DNA of 64,000 nucleotides from Paractinoplanes durhamensis (GCF_016862175.1 NZ_BOML01000053.1:30798-94797), one strand, 5' to 3'. Counted from the stretch's first letter, positions 40,961 to 50,615 are shown. Numbers and translations: made by a program. The notes: generated from the sequence alone by a model not told the origin.

Positions 40961-41069
40961 GCCCAGAGCAACCACCGCACCGCGGGGCTTCCGGGGGCTC
41001 GGCCCCCGGAAAAGATATGACGGGTGACCCCCGCCCGCGCTTTCCGCGGGCAGGGGACCCCGTCAGCCG
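40961..41069 (-). repeat. tRNA-trailing structured element, copy B
   Basis: This lies directly downstream of tRNA-Ile on the minus strand. The first stem-loop pairs TGACGGG with CCCGTCA and GCCCGC with GCG-GGGC around a GGAAA loop. A conserved segment CGTCATATCTTTTCCGGGGG then continues to about 40961. Compared with copy A behind tRNA-Leu, the 3' segment is about 90 percent identical over ~62 nt, while the stem sequences of the first hairpin differ but still pair. Confidence 0.75.
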
Positions 41070-41143
41070 TGGGGCTAGATGGAATCGAACCATCGACCTC
41101 AGAGTTATCAGCTCTGCGCTCTAACCGACTGAGCTATAGCCCC
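41070..41143 (-). tRNA. tRNA-Ile (GAT)
   Basis: This is a 74-nt tRNA on the minus strand. The acceptor GGGGCTA pairs with TAGCCCC, discriminator A, anticodon GAT in CTGATAA. D-arm GCTCAGTCGGTTAGAGC, T-arm GATGG-TTCGATT-CCATC. No encoded CCA. Confidence 0.97.
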
Positions 41144-41215
41144 GTGCGACCCGAGAAGATTACCGCACTTGCTGTAGGCCACCAAAACGGGGTGGCCTAC
41201 AGCCGACGCGTCTTG

Positions 41216-42109
41216 TCAGTCCCGCTCCGCGAGGGTCAACTCGACCCCGCCGACGAGGTCGGCACACACGTTGTAGATGAACGCTCCGAGCGTGGCGAGC
41301 GCGGTGAACAGGACCACGTTGACCGCGCCGATCAGCATCGACGTGCCGATCACGCCCCAGGCGGTGATCCGGAAGCCGCCGCTGGCCGCTCCGTCGGTGC
41401 CGCCGCTGGCGCTGACCAGCTCCTTGAGGCTGTTGTTCACCTCGGTCCAGACGCCCATGGCGTCGAGGGCCAGGTAGAGCACCGAGGTGGCGACGACCAC
41501 GACGATGAACAGCACCACGGAGACGGCGAACGAGAACTTCATGACGGACCAGGGGTCGATCCGCTTGAGGTTCAGCCGGGCCCGGCGCGGGCCGCGCGCG
41601 GCCGCTCCGGTGACCGTGGACCGGGCGGACCGGACGGCTTCGGTGACCCGGGCCGCACCGACAGCTGCGCTGCCGGTGGTGGAGCCGGGACCGCCGGGCC
41701 GTTTGGTCGCGCCGGTGCTGCTGCCGGGCTGGTTGGGCGCCCCCTGCGGCGGGCCGGCCGGGCGCTGTGGCGCCGTCGGCGGTGCCGCGGCCGGACGCGC
41801 CTGTGGCGCCGCGCCCGGCAGGGTGCCCTTGCCCTTGGTGACGACGGGCACGGTCGCGGAGCCCTTGGCCACGGAGGGGCCGCCGGGGCGCTTCCCGTCG
41901 GACGTTCCGTCACCGTCGGCCGGCGGCTCGCTCGGGGGCGGGGTCATGCCCGGCGCCCGAGTGAACTTCGGCGGGGACGACGCTTCGGCGGGGACCGCGG
42001 TGCGCCCCGCGGCATCGCGCCCGTTCGCGGCGGCGCCGTCTTTCTTGGCCGCCCCGTCCGGCGTCGCTGAGCCCCCCGAGCCCCCCGACTTCGCCTGTGT
42101 CTCCGGCAT
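41216..42109 (-). CDS. DUF3566 membrane protein downstream of gyrA
   Basis: The product has 297 aa. The first ~190 residues are disordered, rich in Pro, Ala, Gly and Lys. The conserved DUF3566 region follows, with two membrane helices (SFAVSVVLFIVVVVATSVLYL and SMLIGAVNVVLFTALATLGAF) and the end FIYNVCADLVGGVELTLAERD. Its gene follows gyrA throughout actinobacteria (Rv0007 in M. tuberculosis); a division or wall role is suspected there. Start ATG 42109, with CAGGAC upstream overlapping the gyrA stop. Confidence 0.92.
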   Translation of the reverse strand: MPETQAKSGGSGGSATPDGAAKKDGAAANGRDAAGRTAVPAEASSPPKFTRAPGMTPPPSEPPADGDGTSDGKRPGGPSVAKGSATVPVVTKGKGTLPGAAPQARPAAAPPTAPQRPAGPPQGAPNQPGSSTGATKRPGGPGSTTGSAAVGAARVTEAVRSARSTVTGAAARGPRRARLNLKRIDPWSVMKFSFAVSVVLFIVVVVATSVLYLALDAMGVWTEVNNSLKELVSASGGTDGAASGGFRITAWGVIGTSMLIGAVNVVLFTALATLGAFIYNVCADLVGGVELTLAERD

Positions 42110-42112
42110 CAA

Positions 42113-44626
42113 CTAGTCCTGTTCGTCAGGCTCGTCGGCATTGCGAGCAAGCGCCACGATGGTTACACCTTCAGGGAGGTCCATCAGCTTGACCCCCATT
42201 GTGTTCCGATCCCGTGTGCGCCGTACAGGCTTCACGGGAGTCCGGATGACACCACCATTGCTGGTGATGGCAAATAGTTCATCCTCCGGGCTGATCACCA
42301 GAGCGCCCACTAAACCACCCCGACGCTCGGTGATCTTCGCGGTCAGGACGCCCTTGCCGCCCCGGCCCTGCACCGGATACTCCTCGATCGGCGTGCGCTT
42401 TGCATACCCACCGTCGGTGGCGACCAACACATCCATGCCCTCACGAACAACTTCCATCGCAAGAAGCTCATCGTTGTCACCGAACCGCATGCCGATCACG
42501 CCGGAGGTGGCCCGGCCCATCGGCCGCAGCGCCTCGTCGGTCGCGTTGAAGCGGATGGCCTGGGCTTTCTTGGAGACGAGCAGAAGATCGTTCTCCGATG
42601 CCGCCAGCGCCGCGCCCACCAACTCGTCATCCTCCCGCAGGTTGATGGCGATGATGCCACCGCTGCGGTTGGAGTCAAATTCCTCGAGCCGGGTCTTCTT
42701 CACGAGCCCATTCTTGGTGGCGAGCACAAGGTACGGTGCCACGCCGTAATCGGGGATCTGAATGACCTGGGCAATGTGCTCGTCCGGCTGGAAGGCCAGC
42801 AGGTTGGCGACGTGCTGGCCCTTGGCTACTCGGGCGGCCTCGGGAAGTTCGTAGGCTTTCGCCCGGTAGACCCGGCCCTTGTTGGTGAAGAACAGCATCC
42901 AGTCGTGGGTCGAGATGACGAAGAAGTGCGAGACGATGTCGTCCTGCCGCAGCGTGGCGCCGCTGACGCCCTTGCCGCCGCGCTTCTGCGACCGGTAGAG
43001 ATCGACCTTCGTGCGCTTCGCGTAACCGGTACGTGTGATGGTCACCACAACGTCTTCCCGCGCGATGAGGTCCTCCATGGAGACCTCGCCGTCAAACGGG
43101 ATGATCTGCGTTTTCCGGTCATCGCCGAACTTCGTCACGATCTCGGCGAGTTCCTCGGAGATGATCGCGCGCTGCCGCTCCGGCTTGGCCAGGATGTCCT
43201 TGAGGTCGGCGATCTCGATCTCGATCTTCGCGAGCTCATCGATGATCTTCTGCCGCTCGAGGGCCGCGAGGCGCCGCAGCTGCATGTCGAGGATCGCGCC
43301 GGCCTGGATCTCGTCGACGTCGAGCAGCTGCATGAGGCCCTGCCGCGAGTCCTCGACGGTGGGCGAGCGCCGGATCAGGGCGATCACCTCGTCGAGCATG
43401 TCGAGGGCCTTGACCAGGCCGCGCAGGATGTGCGCCCGCTCCTCGGCCTTACGCAGGCGGTAGGCGGTGCGCCGGCGGATGACGTCGATCTGGTGGTCGA
43501 CGTAGTGCCGGATGAACTGCGCCAGGTTGAGCGTGCGGGGCACGCCGTCGACCAGCGCCAGCATGTTGGCGCCGAACGTCTCCTGCAGCTGGGTGTGCTT
43601 GTACAGGTTGTTCAGCACGACCTTCGCGACGGCGTCGCGCTTCAAGACCAGGATCAAGCGCATTCCGGTACGACCGGAGGACTCGTCCCGGATGTCCGCG
43701 ATGCCGGTGAGCTTGCCTTCCTTGACCAGCTCGGCCACCCGCTCGGCCAGGTTGTCCGGGTTGACCTGGTAGGGCAGTTCGGTGACGACCAGGCACGGCC
43801 GGCCGCGGGCATCCTCCTCGACCTCGACGACCGCGCGCATCCGGATCGAACCACGACCGGTGCGGTAGGCGTCCTGGATCGCCTGCTGACCGACGATCAG
43901 GCCGCGAGTCGGGAAGTCGGGGCCCTTGACGATCTCCAGCGCCGCTTCGAGCGTGGTGGCCTCGTCCGCCTCGGGGTGATCCAGATACCACTGCACTGCC
44001 CCGGCGACCTCGCGCAGGTTGTGCGGCGGGATCTTGGTGGCCATGCCGACGGCGATGCCCTCGGAGCCGTTGACCAGCAGGTTGGGGAAGCGGGCCGGCA
44101 GGATCGTCGGCTCTTGCGTACGCCCGTCGTAGTTGTCCTGCATGTCGACGGTGTCTTCGTCGATGTCCCGCAGCATCTCCATCGCCAGCGGCGACAGCTT
44201 CGACTCCGTGTACCGCATGGCGGCCGGCGGGTCGTTACCCGGCGAACCGAAGTTGCCGTTGCCGTCGATCAGCGGGTAGCGCAGCGACCAGGGCTGACCC
44301 ATCCGGACGAGAGCGTCGTAGATCGACGAGTCGCCGTGCGGGTGGTAGTTGCCCATCACGTCGCCGACCACGCGAGCGCACTTCACGTACCCCCGGTCGG
44401 GACGGAAGCCGGAGTCGTACATCGCATAAAGAATCTTGCGGTGAACCGGCTTCAGGCCGTCCCGGACGTCGGGCAGCGCTCGGCCCACGATCACGCTCAT
44501 CGCGTAGTCGAGGTACGACCGCTGCATCTCGACTTCGAGGCCGACGGGCTCGACTCGCTCGGTCACGCCACCGCCGGTCTCCTGGGGAGATTCGTCGCCG
44601 GCGGGCGGTTCGGGAGTGTCAGTCAC
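42113..44626 (-). CDS. gyrA: DNA gyrase subunit A
   Basis: The product has 837 aa. The winged-helix region GDSSIYDALVRMGQPW and the catalytic Tyr in AAMRYTESKL are present. The quinolone-determining positions read Ser-Ser and Asp, i.e. no typical resistance change. GyrA box QRGGKGV lies in the C-terminal beta-pinwheel. It cuts and rejoins DNA with GyrB to introduce negative supercoils. GTG start with AAGGG upstream; an acidic C-terminal tail ends DEPDEQD. Confidence 0.98.
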   Translation of the reverse strand: MTDTPEPPAGDESPQETGGGVTERVEPVGLEVEMQRSYLDYAMSVIVGRALPDVRDGLKPVHRKILYAMYDSGFRPDRGYVKCARVVGDVMGNYHPHGDSSIYDALVRMGQPWSLRYPLIDGNGNFGSPGNDPPAAMRYTESKLSPLAMEMLRDIDEDTVDMQDNYDGRTQEPTILPARFPNLLVNGSEGIAVGMATKIPPHNLREVAGAVQWYLDHPEADEATTLEAALEIVKGPDFPTRGLIVGQQAIQDAYRTGRGSIRMRAVVEVEEDARGRPCLVVTELPYQVNPDNLAERVAELVKEGKLTGIADIRDESSGRTGMRLILVLKRDAVAKVVLNNLYKHTQLQETFGANMLALVDGVPRTLNLAQFIRHYVDHQIDVIRRRTAYRLRKAEERAHILRGLVKALDMLDEVIALIRRSPTVEDSRQGLMQLLDVDEIQAGAILDMQLRRLAALERQKIIDELAKIEIEIADLKDILAKPERQRAIISEELAEIVTKFGDDRKTQIIPFDGEVSMEDLIAREDVVVTITRTGYAKRTKVDLYRSQKRGGKGVSGATLRQDDIVSHFFVISTHDWMLFFTNKGRVYRAKAYELPEAARVAKGQHVANLLAFQPDEHIAQVIQIPDYGVAPYLVLATKNGLVKKTRLEEFDSNRSGGIIAINLREDDELVGAALAASENDLLLVSKKAQAIRFNATDEALRPMGRATSGVIGMRFGDNDELLAMEVVREGMDVLVATDGGYAKRTPIEEYPVQGRGGKGVLTAKITERRGGLVGALVISPEDELFAITSNGGVIRTPVKPVRRTRDRNTMGVKLMDLPEGVTIVALARNADEPDEQD

Positions 44627-44682
44627 TGTTAACCCTTACTCAAGGTGAAACCAGACAAGCACTACGAAAGTACGCATCTTGC

Positions 44683-44723
44683 TGTGGATAACACTGTGGA
44701 AAGTGGGTGGACGCTGTGGATAG
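44683..44723. promoter_or_regulatory. DnaA boxes between gyrB and gyrA
   Basis: TGTGGATAA at 44683-44691 is a perfect DnaA box in reverse orientation. TGTGGAAAG (about 44695) and TGTGGATAG (44715-44723) are near matches in the same direction. They lie in the 139-nt gyrB-gyrA spacer, 7 kb from oriC. Confidence 0.6.
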
Positions 44724-44760
44724 TGCGACGGACAACGGACACCTCCGCTGTCCGTCGCAC
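44723..44760 (-). terminator. hairpin after gyrB
   Basis: Twelve-base perfect stem GTGCGACGGACA / TGTCCGTCGCAC with a 14-nt loop, 6 nt past the gyrB stop. No T-tract; it could attenuate read-through into gyrA. Confidence 0.6.
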
Positions 44761-44765
44761 CTCCG

Positions 44766-46718
44766 TCAGATGTCCAGGAAGCGGACGTCCTTGGCGTTGC
44801 GCTGGATGAACGAACGCCGCGCTTCGACGTCCTCACCCATCAAGACGCTGAACAACTCGTCCGCCGTGGCAGCGTCGTCGAGCGTCACCTGACGCAGCGT
44901 GCGCGTCGCCGGGTCCATCGTCGTGTCCCACAGCTCGTGGAAGTTCATCTCGCCGAGACCCTTGAACCGCTGGATGTCGTCGGGCTTGGCGTTCGCCTTC
45001 TTCTGCTGGCGCAGCGCGATCAGCCCATCCCGCTCCCGGTCGGAGTAGGCGTACTGCGCGTCGTCACCCCGCTTGTTCCACTTGATCTTGTAGAGCGGCG
45101 GCGCGGCCAGGTAGACGTGGCCCAGCTCGACCAGCGGCCGCATGAAGCGGAACAGCAGGGTGAGCAGCAGCGTCTGGATGTGCTGGCCGTCGACGTCGGC
45201 GTCGGCCATCAGCACGATCTTGTGATAGCGCAGCTTGGCGACATCGAAGTCCTCGTGGATGCCGGTCCCCAGCGCGGTGATCAGCGACTGGACCTCGTTG
45301 TTTTTCAGGACCCGGTCGATCCGGGCCTTCTCCACGTTGAGGATCTTGCCGCGGATCGGCAGGATCGCCTGGATCCGGCTGTTGCGGCCCTGCTTGGCCG
45401 AGCCGCCGGCCGAGTCACCCTCGACGATGAACAGCTCCGACTCGCGCGGGTCGGTGGACTGGCAGTCGGCCAGCTTGCCCGGCATCGAGCCGGACTCCAG
45501 CAGCGACTTGCGGCGGGCCAGCTTGCGGGCCTGCTGCGCGGCGATCCGGGCCCGGGCCGCCTGCGACGCCTTCGTGATGATCATCTTGGCGTCGGCCGGG
45601 TTGCGGTCGAACCAGTCGGCGATCTGCTCGTTGGCGATCTTCTGCACGAAGCTCTTCATGTCGGTGTTGCCGAGCTTCGTCTTGGTCTGGCCCTCGAACT
45701 GCGGGTTGGCCAGCTTCACCGAGATGATCGCGGCGAGACCCTCCCGGATGTCCTCGCCGGAGAGCTTCTCGTCGCTCTTGAGGAACTTCTTCTCGGCGCC
45801 GTACCGGTTGACGATGCCGGTCAGCGCGGCGCGGAAGCCCTCCTCGTGGGTGCCACCCTCGTGCGTGTTGATCGTGTTGGCGAAGGTGTAGACCGACTCG
45901 CCGTACGACTCGTTCCACTGCATCGCGATCTCGAGGGCCATGCCCTCCTCCGGCGACTCCGACTCGAAGCCGATCACCGTCTTGTGGATCGGGGTCTTCG
46001 TGTTGTTGAGGTGCCGGACGAAGTCGGCGATGCCGTTCTCATACATGAACGTGACCGCGCGCGGCTTGCCCTCGTCGTCGACCTGGTCGGGACGCTCGTC
46101 GCGCAGGTGGATGGTCAGCCTCTTGTTGAGGAAGGCCATCTCCTGGATGCGGCGGTAGATCGTCTGCCAGTCGAAGACGACCGTCTCGAAGATCGTCGGG
46201 TCCGGCCAGAACTGCACGGTGGAGCCGGTCTTGTCGGTCGGCTCGCCCTTCTCCAGCGGCCCGGGCTTGGAGGCGTTGTACTTCTGCCGGTAGACGTTGC
46301 CGGACTTGTGGATCTCGACGGCCATCCGGGTGGAGAGGGCGTTGACCACGGAGACACCGACGCCGTGCAGGCCGCCGGAGACCGCGTACGCCTTGCCGTC
46401 GAACTTGCCGCCGGCGTGCAGCACGGTCAGTGCCACCTCGACGCCGGGCTTCTTCAGCTTGGGGTGGAGGTCGACCGGGAAACCGCGGCCGTTGTCGGTG
46501 ACCGAGACGCCACCGTCGGCGAGCAGGACCACATCGATGGTGTCGCAGTAACCGGCCAGCGCCTCGTCCACGGCGTTGTCCACAACCTCCCACACCAGGT
46601 GGTGGAGACCGCGCTCACCGGTGGAACCGATGTACATACCAGGACGCTTGCGGACTGCTTCGAGGCCTTCGAGCACGGTGATTGAATCGGCACCGTATTC
46701 CTGCTTGTTCTCTGCCAC
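44766..46718 (-). CDS. gyrB: DNA gyrase subunit B
   Basis: The product has 650 aa from a GTG giving VAENKQEYGADSITVLEGLEAVRKRPGMYIGSTGE. The open frame extends to 46979 but this start is conserved in the family. GHKL ATPase motifs include EVVDNAVDEALAGYC, DNGRGFPVD and GGLHGVGVSVVNALS. The TOPRIM domain has EGDSAGGSAKQGR and DADVDGQHI, and the C-terminus has RFKGLGEMN. It supplies ATP-driven strand passage for gyrase. Confidence 0.98.
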   Translation of the reverse strand: MAENKQEYGADSITVLEGLEAVRKRPGMYIGSTGERGLHHLVWEVVDNAVDEALAGYCDTIDVVLLADGGVSVTDNGRGFPVDLHPKLKKPGVEVALTVLHAGGKFDGKAYAVSGGLHGVGVSVVNALSTRMAVEIHKSGNVYRQKYNASKPGPLEKGEPTDKTGSTVQFWPDPTIFETVVFDWQTIYRRIQEMAFLNKRLTIHLRDERPDQVDDEGKPRAVTFMYENGIADFVRHLNNTKTPIHKTVIGFESESPEEGMALEIAMQWNESYGESVYTFANTINTHEGGTHEEGFRAALTGIVNRYGAEKKFLKSDEKLSGEDIREGLAAIISVKLANPQFEGQTKTKLGNTDMKSFVQKIANEQIADWFDRNPADAKMIITKASQAARARIAAQQARKLARRKSLLESGSMPGKLADCQSTDPRESELFIVEGDSAGGSAKQGRNSRIQAILPIRGKILNVEKARIDRVLKNNEVQSLITALGTGIHEDFDVAKLRYHKIVLMADADVDGQHIQTLLLTLLFRFMRPLVELGHVYLAAPPLYKIKWNKRGDDAQYAYSDRERDGLIALRQQKKANAKPDDIQRFKGLGEMNFHELWDTTMDPATRTLRQVTLDDAATADELFSVLMGEDVEARRSFIQRNAKDVRFLDI

Positions 46719-47254
46719 CCTCGGCCACTTTCTCGCGCCGAGCCCCGTGAGGGCCCCGCAACGGGGTTGGCGGGTAAGCGACGGACGGCCGGCGGGCAGG
46801 GTGGACCACAGATGAGAACCGCGAGGAGAAGCGGACCACCGGTGGAACCGTGCTCGCCGGTCGCCGCGGCTGGCCCGCGGATCGTGATCGGCTGGAAAAA
46901 CCGCGTAGCGTGACGACGTGCATCGCCCGTGCGAGTTTTCCCGGTCCCGGGCGATTCTACTCCGCTGAAGCGAGTTCATGAGGGTCCGGCACCCCGTCCG
47001 GGTGCCTCAGATTGCCGTAGCGCGATCGGAGCCGCTACCTACGTCTCCCCCTACACGGAAGAGGGGCCCACCGCAACGGCAACTGATCCGGCTGCGGATC
47101 ACCACCGCGCGCCTGCGAGCAAGAGCAGCAACGCGCTGCGACACTGCCTCACAACACCGGGCGTTGGTGTCGTAATCTCGCCCGCGCGGGTCCCCGTGTC
47201 GGGGACGGTGCGTGGCCGGACAGCCGCGAGGCAGGTCGAGGAGGGATGGCCCCC
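46719..47254. other. divergent intergenic region upstream of gyrB
   Basis: This is a 536-nt stretch without a supported gene. It should contain the gyrB promoter and that of the divergent gene at 47255. CCACCGGTGG is a palindrome near 46838. No DnaA box was found here. GAGGAGGG at 47238-47245 is the ribosome site of the next gene. Confidence 0.4.
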
Positions 47255-47821
47255 ATGGCGCATGACAAGGGGCTGGATAACGTCGCGGTGCACTGGCCCC
47301 GGACGAACCAGTACTACGACCCGGTGGCGCCTGCCGAATTCGTCGACTTCGGGGCTGTCGCCGACGCCCCCGAGATCGCCGCGCCGACCGGCGCGTTGGC
47401 GCTGCACATCGCCAAGACCGGCACGGTGCGGGCAACCGCGTACACCGAGCTGGTCGACCTGCTCCTGGGCCTGGACGGGGTGCTCTACGCGACCGACGCG
47501 GCCGCCGAGGACGAGGACCCGGTGATCGATCCGGACGGCTGCGCGTGGATCGCCGGCGGCCTGGAGCGGTTCGTCGAGGGGCACGAGAAGTTCGGCGATC
47601 TGGTCACCTTCGACAGCGTGGCCGAGGTGATGCGGATGGCGATCACCCAGGGCCGGCTGGCCGAGCAGCAGCTGCGCTGGCTGGAAAACAGGCTCGCGGC
47701 GCTGCGCGACGACGCCGGTAACGCGCCGCACTGGAGCTTCGCCCGATCCGAGCTGGCGATCCTGGCCGGCTTCTACCGCCGGTGCGCCGATCGGGGTTTT
47801 GCCGTTTTCGCCGATTACTGA
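47255..47821 (+). CDS. conserved hypothetical protein opposite gyrB
   Basis: The product has 188 aa. It begins MAHDKGLDNVAVHWPRTNQYYDP and contains ALHIAKTGTVRATAYTELVDLLLGL, CAWIAGGLERFVEG and SELAILAGFYRRCADRGFAVFADY. The protein is soluble and acidic, with no recognised motif. ATG 47255 fits GGAGGG 8-11 nt upstream better than ATG 47246. It is convergent with dciA. Confidence 0.75.
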   Translation: MAHDKGLDNVAVHWPRTNQYYDPVAPAEFVDFGAVADAPEIAAPTGALALHIAKTGTVRATAYTELVDLLLGLDGVLYATDAAAEDEDPVIDPDGCAWIAGGLERFVEGHEKFGDLVTFDSVAEVMRMAITQGRLAEQQLRWLENRLAALRDDAGNAPHWSFARSELAILAGFYRRCADRGFAVFADY

Positions 47822-47850
47822 GCAAACGCCCAAACCGGGCGACCGGTCGG

Positions 47851-48576
47851 TCACCCGTACGTATCGCGGGGCCCCCGCCCCTGCACCCGGCGCGGGCCCT
47901 TGCTCCACGACGGCGCCGCCGGGCCGTGGATGTTCAGCTTGGTGACCACGTTGTGGCCGACCTCCTGCGCGATGCTGCGCAGCAGCTTCGCGGCCAGCAT
48001 CCGCAGCTGGGTCGCCCACGCCGTCGACTCGGCCTCCACCGTCAGCACGCCGGCGTCCAGCTTCACCGGCCGGCTGTGCTTGGCGATGTCGGCGCCGACG
48101 ACCTTCTCCCACGCGCCGAACACGGTCGCCTCAGCCTTCGGCTTCTCCCAGCCGCGCGCCTTCATCAGCCGCTCCAGCATCGCGCCGAACGGCTGCGGGT
48201 CACGAGGGTCCGGACCGGGGCCGGAATAGCCGCGCAGGCGTCGCCCGTCGCCGGAACCCGCCCCGCGCCGGCGCGGGGCCGCGGCCGCCGCCCGCCGCTT
48301 GGCCAGCGCCGCGTCGAGCACCGCCCGCGCCAGATCCGGCCCGGAAGCACCCTCAGCGGCCTCCTGCGGCCCGGAACCGGCCTCCTTGGGGGAGGAACCT
48401 GCCTCCGGCCCCGCCGACGTCGCAGCGGAGCCAGGAGATCCACGTCGCTGGGCCGGGCGCTTCTCGACCATCGGGCCCTCGTCCGGGAAGTCGTGTGGAT
48501 GAGCCTGTGGAAAGTCGCCCTGCGGGAAGAACCGCTCGGCCGTCGGGTCGTAGCGGTCGTCGTCGTCACGCGGCAC
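47851..48576 (-). CDS. dciA: DciA family replicative helicase loader/regulator
   Basis: The product has 241 aa. The first ~120 residues are disordered and Pro/Gly/Ala-rich. The C-terminal DUF721/DciA domain reads FGAMLERLMKARGWEKPKAEATVFGAWEKVVGADIAKHSRPVKL followed by GVLTVEAESTAWATQLRMLAAKLL. DciA interacts with and loads the DnaB helicase in bacteria lacking DnaC/DnaI. It overlaps the end of recF by 11 nt. Confidence 0.93.
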   Translation of the reverse strand: MPRDDDDRYDPTAERFFPQGDFPQAHPHDFPDEGPMVEKRPAQRRGSPGSAATSAGPEAGSSPKEAGSGPQEAAEGASGPDLARAVLDAALAKRRAAAAAPRRRGAGSGDGRRLRGYSGPGPDPRDPQPFGAMLERLMKARGWEKPKAEATVFGAWEKVVGADIAKHSRPVKLDAGVLTVEAESTAWATQLRMLAAKLLRSIAQEVGHNVVTKLNIHGPAAPSWSKGPRRVQGRGPRDTYG

Positions 48577-49696
48577 TGGTCACCGTCCCGGTGGTCACGT
48601 CGAACCGGGCACCGCGCAGCGCGGCCGGCACGTCCTCCGGAACCGCGCAGGTCACCAGCAGCTGCCCGGCGTCCGCGACCAGGGCGGCCAGCCGGTCCCG
48701 GCGGCCGCCGTCGAGCTCGGCGAAGACGTCGTCGAGCACCAGCACCGGCTCGATGCCGTCCGAGCGCAGCAGGTCGTACGCGGCCAGGCGCAGCGCCAGC
48801 GCGAACGACCAGGACTCGCCGTGGCTCGCGTAGCCCTTGGCGGGCAGGTCGCCCAGCGCCAGGGTGAGGTCGTCGCGGTGCGGGCCGACCAGGGTCACGC
48901 CACGCTCGGTCTCCGCGGTCCGCTTCTCCAGCAGGGCGGCGAGCAGCGCTTCCTGCAGGGCCGGGCGGTCCGGCACGAGCGTGTCGCCCAGGCCGGACGC
49001 GTACGCGATCGAGGCGGCCGAGCGGCTCGCCGCCACCGCGTCGTAGGCCTTGGTCAGGTGCGGGCCGAGGGCGGCGACCAGCTCCAGCCGGCCGGCCAGC
49101 AGCTCGGCGCCATGATGGGCGAGGTGCTGATCCCAGACCTCCAGGGTGGAGAGGTCCTGGCCACGGGTGCCGCCGACCTTGCGGGTCAGGTACGCCGTAC
49201 GCAGAAGGGCGTTGCGTTGTTTGATCACCCGGTCGTAGTCGGCACGCACCCCGGCGAAGCGGGGTTGCCGGGCGACCAGCAGGTCGTCGAGGTAGCGCCG
49301 GCGGGCGGACGGATCGCCGCGGACCAGCTCCAGATCCTCGGGAGCGAAGAGAACCATCCGCAGGGCGCCGAGCACCTCACGGGGCCGGCGCACCGGCGAG
49401 CGGTTGAGCCGGGCGCGGTTCGCCTTGCCGGGAACGATCTCCAACTCGACGAGCAGCTCCCGTCCTTCGTGGACGACCGCGCACCTGATCACGGCCGAGG
49501 TGGCACCGGCCCGGACCAGCGGCGCATCGGTGGCCACCCGATGACTGTCCAGAGTGGCCACGTAACCGAGTGCCTCGATCAGGTTGGTCTTGCCCATGCC
49601 GTTCTGGCCGACCAGCACCGACACGCCCGGGTCGAGATCGACCGCCACCCGCTCGTAGGAACGGAAGTCGGTCAACTCGACCCGGCGAACGTACAC
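48566..49696 (-). CDS. recF: DNA replication and repair protein RecF
   Basis: The product has 376 aa from a GTG giving VYVRRVELTDFRSYERVAVDL. Walker A is VLVGQNGMGKTNLIEAL; the ABC signature region is near LDDVFAELDGGRRDRLAALV (Walker B and D-loop). RecF recognises gapped DNA and helps RecR/RecO load RecA. The frame to 49750 overlaps gnd and is not needed. It is 8 nt downstream of gnd. Confidence 0.96.
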   Translation of the reverse strand: MYVRRVELTDFRSYERVAVDLDPGVSVLVGQNGMGKTNLIEALGYVATLDSHRVATDAPLVRAGATSAVIRCAVVHEGRELLVELEIVPGKANRARLNRSPVRRPREVLGALRMVLFAPEDLELVRGDPSARRRYLDDLLVARQPRFAGVRADYDRVIKQRNALLRTAYLTRKVGGTRGQDLSTLEVWDQHLAHHGAELLAGRLELVAALGPHLTKAYDAVAASRSAASIAYASGLGDTLVPDRPALQEALLAALLEKRTAETERGVTLVGPHRDDLTLALGDLPAKGYASHGESWSFALALRLAAYDLLRSDGIEPVLVLDDVFAELDGGRRDRLAALVADAGQLLVTCAVPEDVPAALRGARFDVTTGTVTSAA

Positions 49697-49703
49697 GTCT
49701 ACT

Positions 49704-50576
49704 TCAGCTGACGACGGCGTGTCCGCCGAACTGCTGGCGCAGTGCGGCAACAGCCTTCATGGCCGGCGAGTCGGGCTGACGCGACTCGAAACGGGTGAAC
49801 AGCGACGCGGCGATGACGTGCAGCGGCACCGCCAGGCGGACGGCCTCGTCGACGGTCCACCGGCCCTCGCCGGTGTCCTCGGCGTAGCCCTTGAGCTTGC
49901 CCAGCTCGGGGTCGCCGTCGAGGGCCCGGTCGAAGAGGTCGAGCAGCCAGGACTTGACCACACTGCCCTCCCGCCAGCTCTTGAACGCGCCGGGCACGTT
50001 GTCCACGTACTCGGATGCCTCGAGCAGCTCCCAGCCCTCGGCGAAGGCCTGCATCATGCCGTACTCGATGCCGTTGTGGACCATCTTGGTGTAGTGACCG
50101 GCGCCGACCGGGCCGGCGTGCACGAAGCCGAACTCGCCGGCCGGCTTCAGCGCCTCGAAGATCGGCATCGCCTTGGCGACGTCCGCCTCGGTGCCGCCGA
50201 CCATCAGGGCGTAGCCGTTCTGGCTGCCCCAGACGCCGCCGGAGACACCGCAGTCCAGGTACCCGATGCCCTTGGCAGCCAGGCGCTCGGACCGCGGGCG
50301 GTCGTCGGTGAACTTGGAGTTTCCGCCGTCGATGATCAGGTCGCCCTCGGCGAGGAGCTCGCTGAGCTGGTCGATGGTGCTTTCGGTGATATCGCCGGCC
50401 GGGACCATGGTCCAGACCACTCGCGGAGCGGCGAGCTTCTCGACGAGCTCGGCAAGAGAGCTGACGTCCCGCTTGTCCGGGTGGTGGTCGAATCCGACCA
50501 CCTCGTGCCCCGCAGCGCGGATACGGTCGGCCATGTTGCCGCCCATCCGGCCGAGACCGATAAGGCCAAGCTGCAT
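49704..50576 (-). CDS. gnd: 6-phosphogluconate dehydrogenase (decarboxylating), short form
   Basis: The product has 290 aa. Rossmann motif LGLIGLGRMGGNMADRIRAAG, then LIIDGGNSKFTDD, GVSGGVWGSQNGYALMVGG and the catalytic KMVHNGIEYGMMQAFAEGW. The ~300-residue form, often NAD-dependent, lacks the long C-terminal extension of the E. coli enzyme. It makes ribulose 5-phosphate in the pentose phosphate pathway. Its place between dnaN and recF is the normal actinobacterial order. Confidence 0.95.
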   Translation of the reverse strand: MQLGLIGLGRMGGNMADRIRAAGHEVVGFDHHPDKRDVSSLAELVEKLAAPRVVWTMVPAGDITESTIDQLSELLAEGDLIIDGGNSKFTDDRPRSERLAAKGIGYLDCGVSGGVWGSQNGYALMVGGTEADVAKAMPIFEALKPAGEFGFVHAGPVGAGHYTKMVHNGIEYGMMQAFAEGWELLEASEYVDNVPGAFKSWREGSVVKSWLLDLFDRALDGDPELGKLKGYAEDTGEGRWTVDEAVRLAVPLHVIAASLFTRFESRQPDSPAMKAVAALRQQFGGHAVVS

Positions 50577-50615
50577 GGTGTTCCCCCTAGATGTGCGTTT
50601 CCCTCAGCCTCAGTA

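Noticed and set aside
46719..46979. N-terminal extension of GyrB
   Set aside because: GyrB proteins start near MAENK; the extra 87 residues are Arg/Pro-rich and unlike gyrase.
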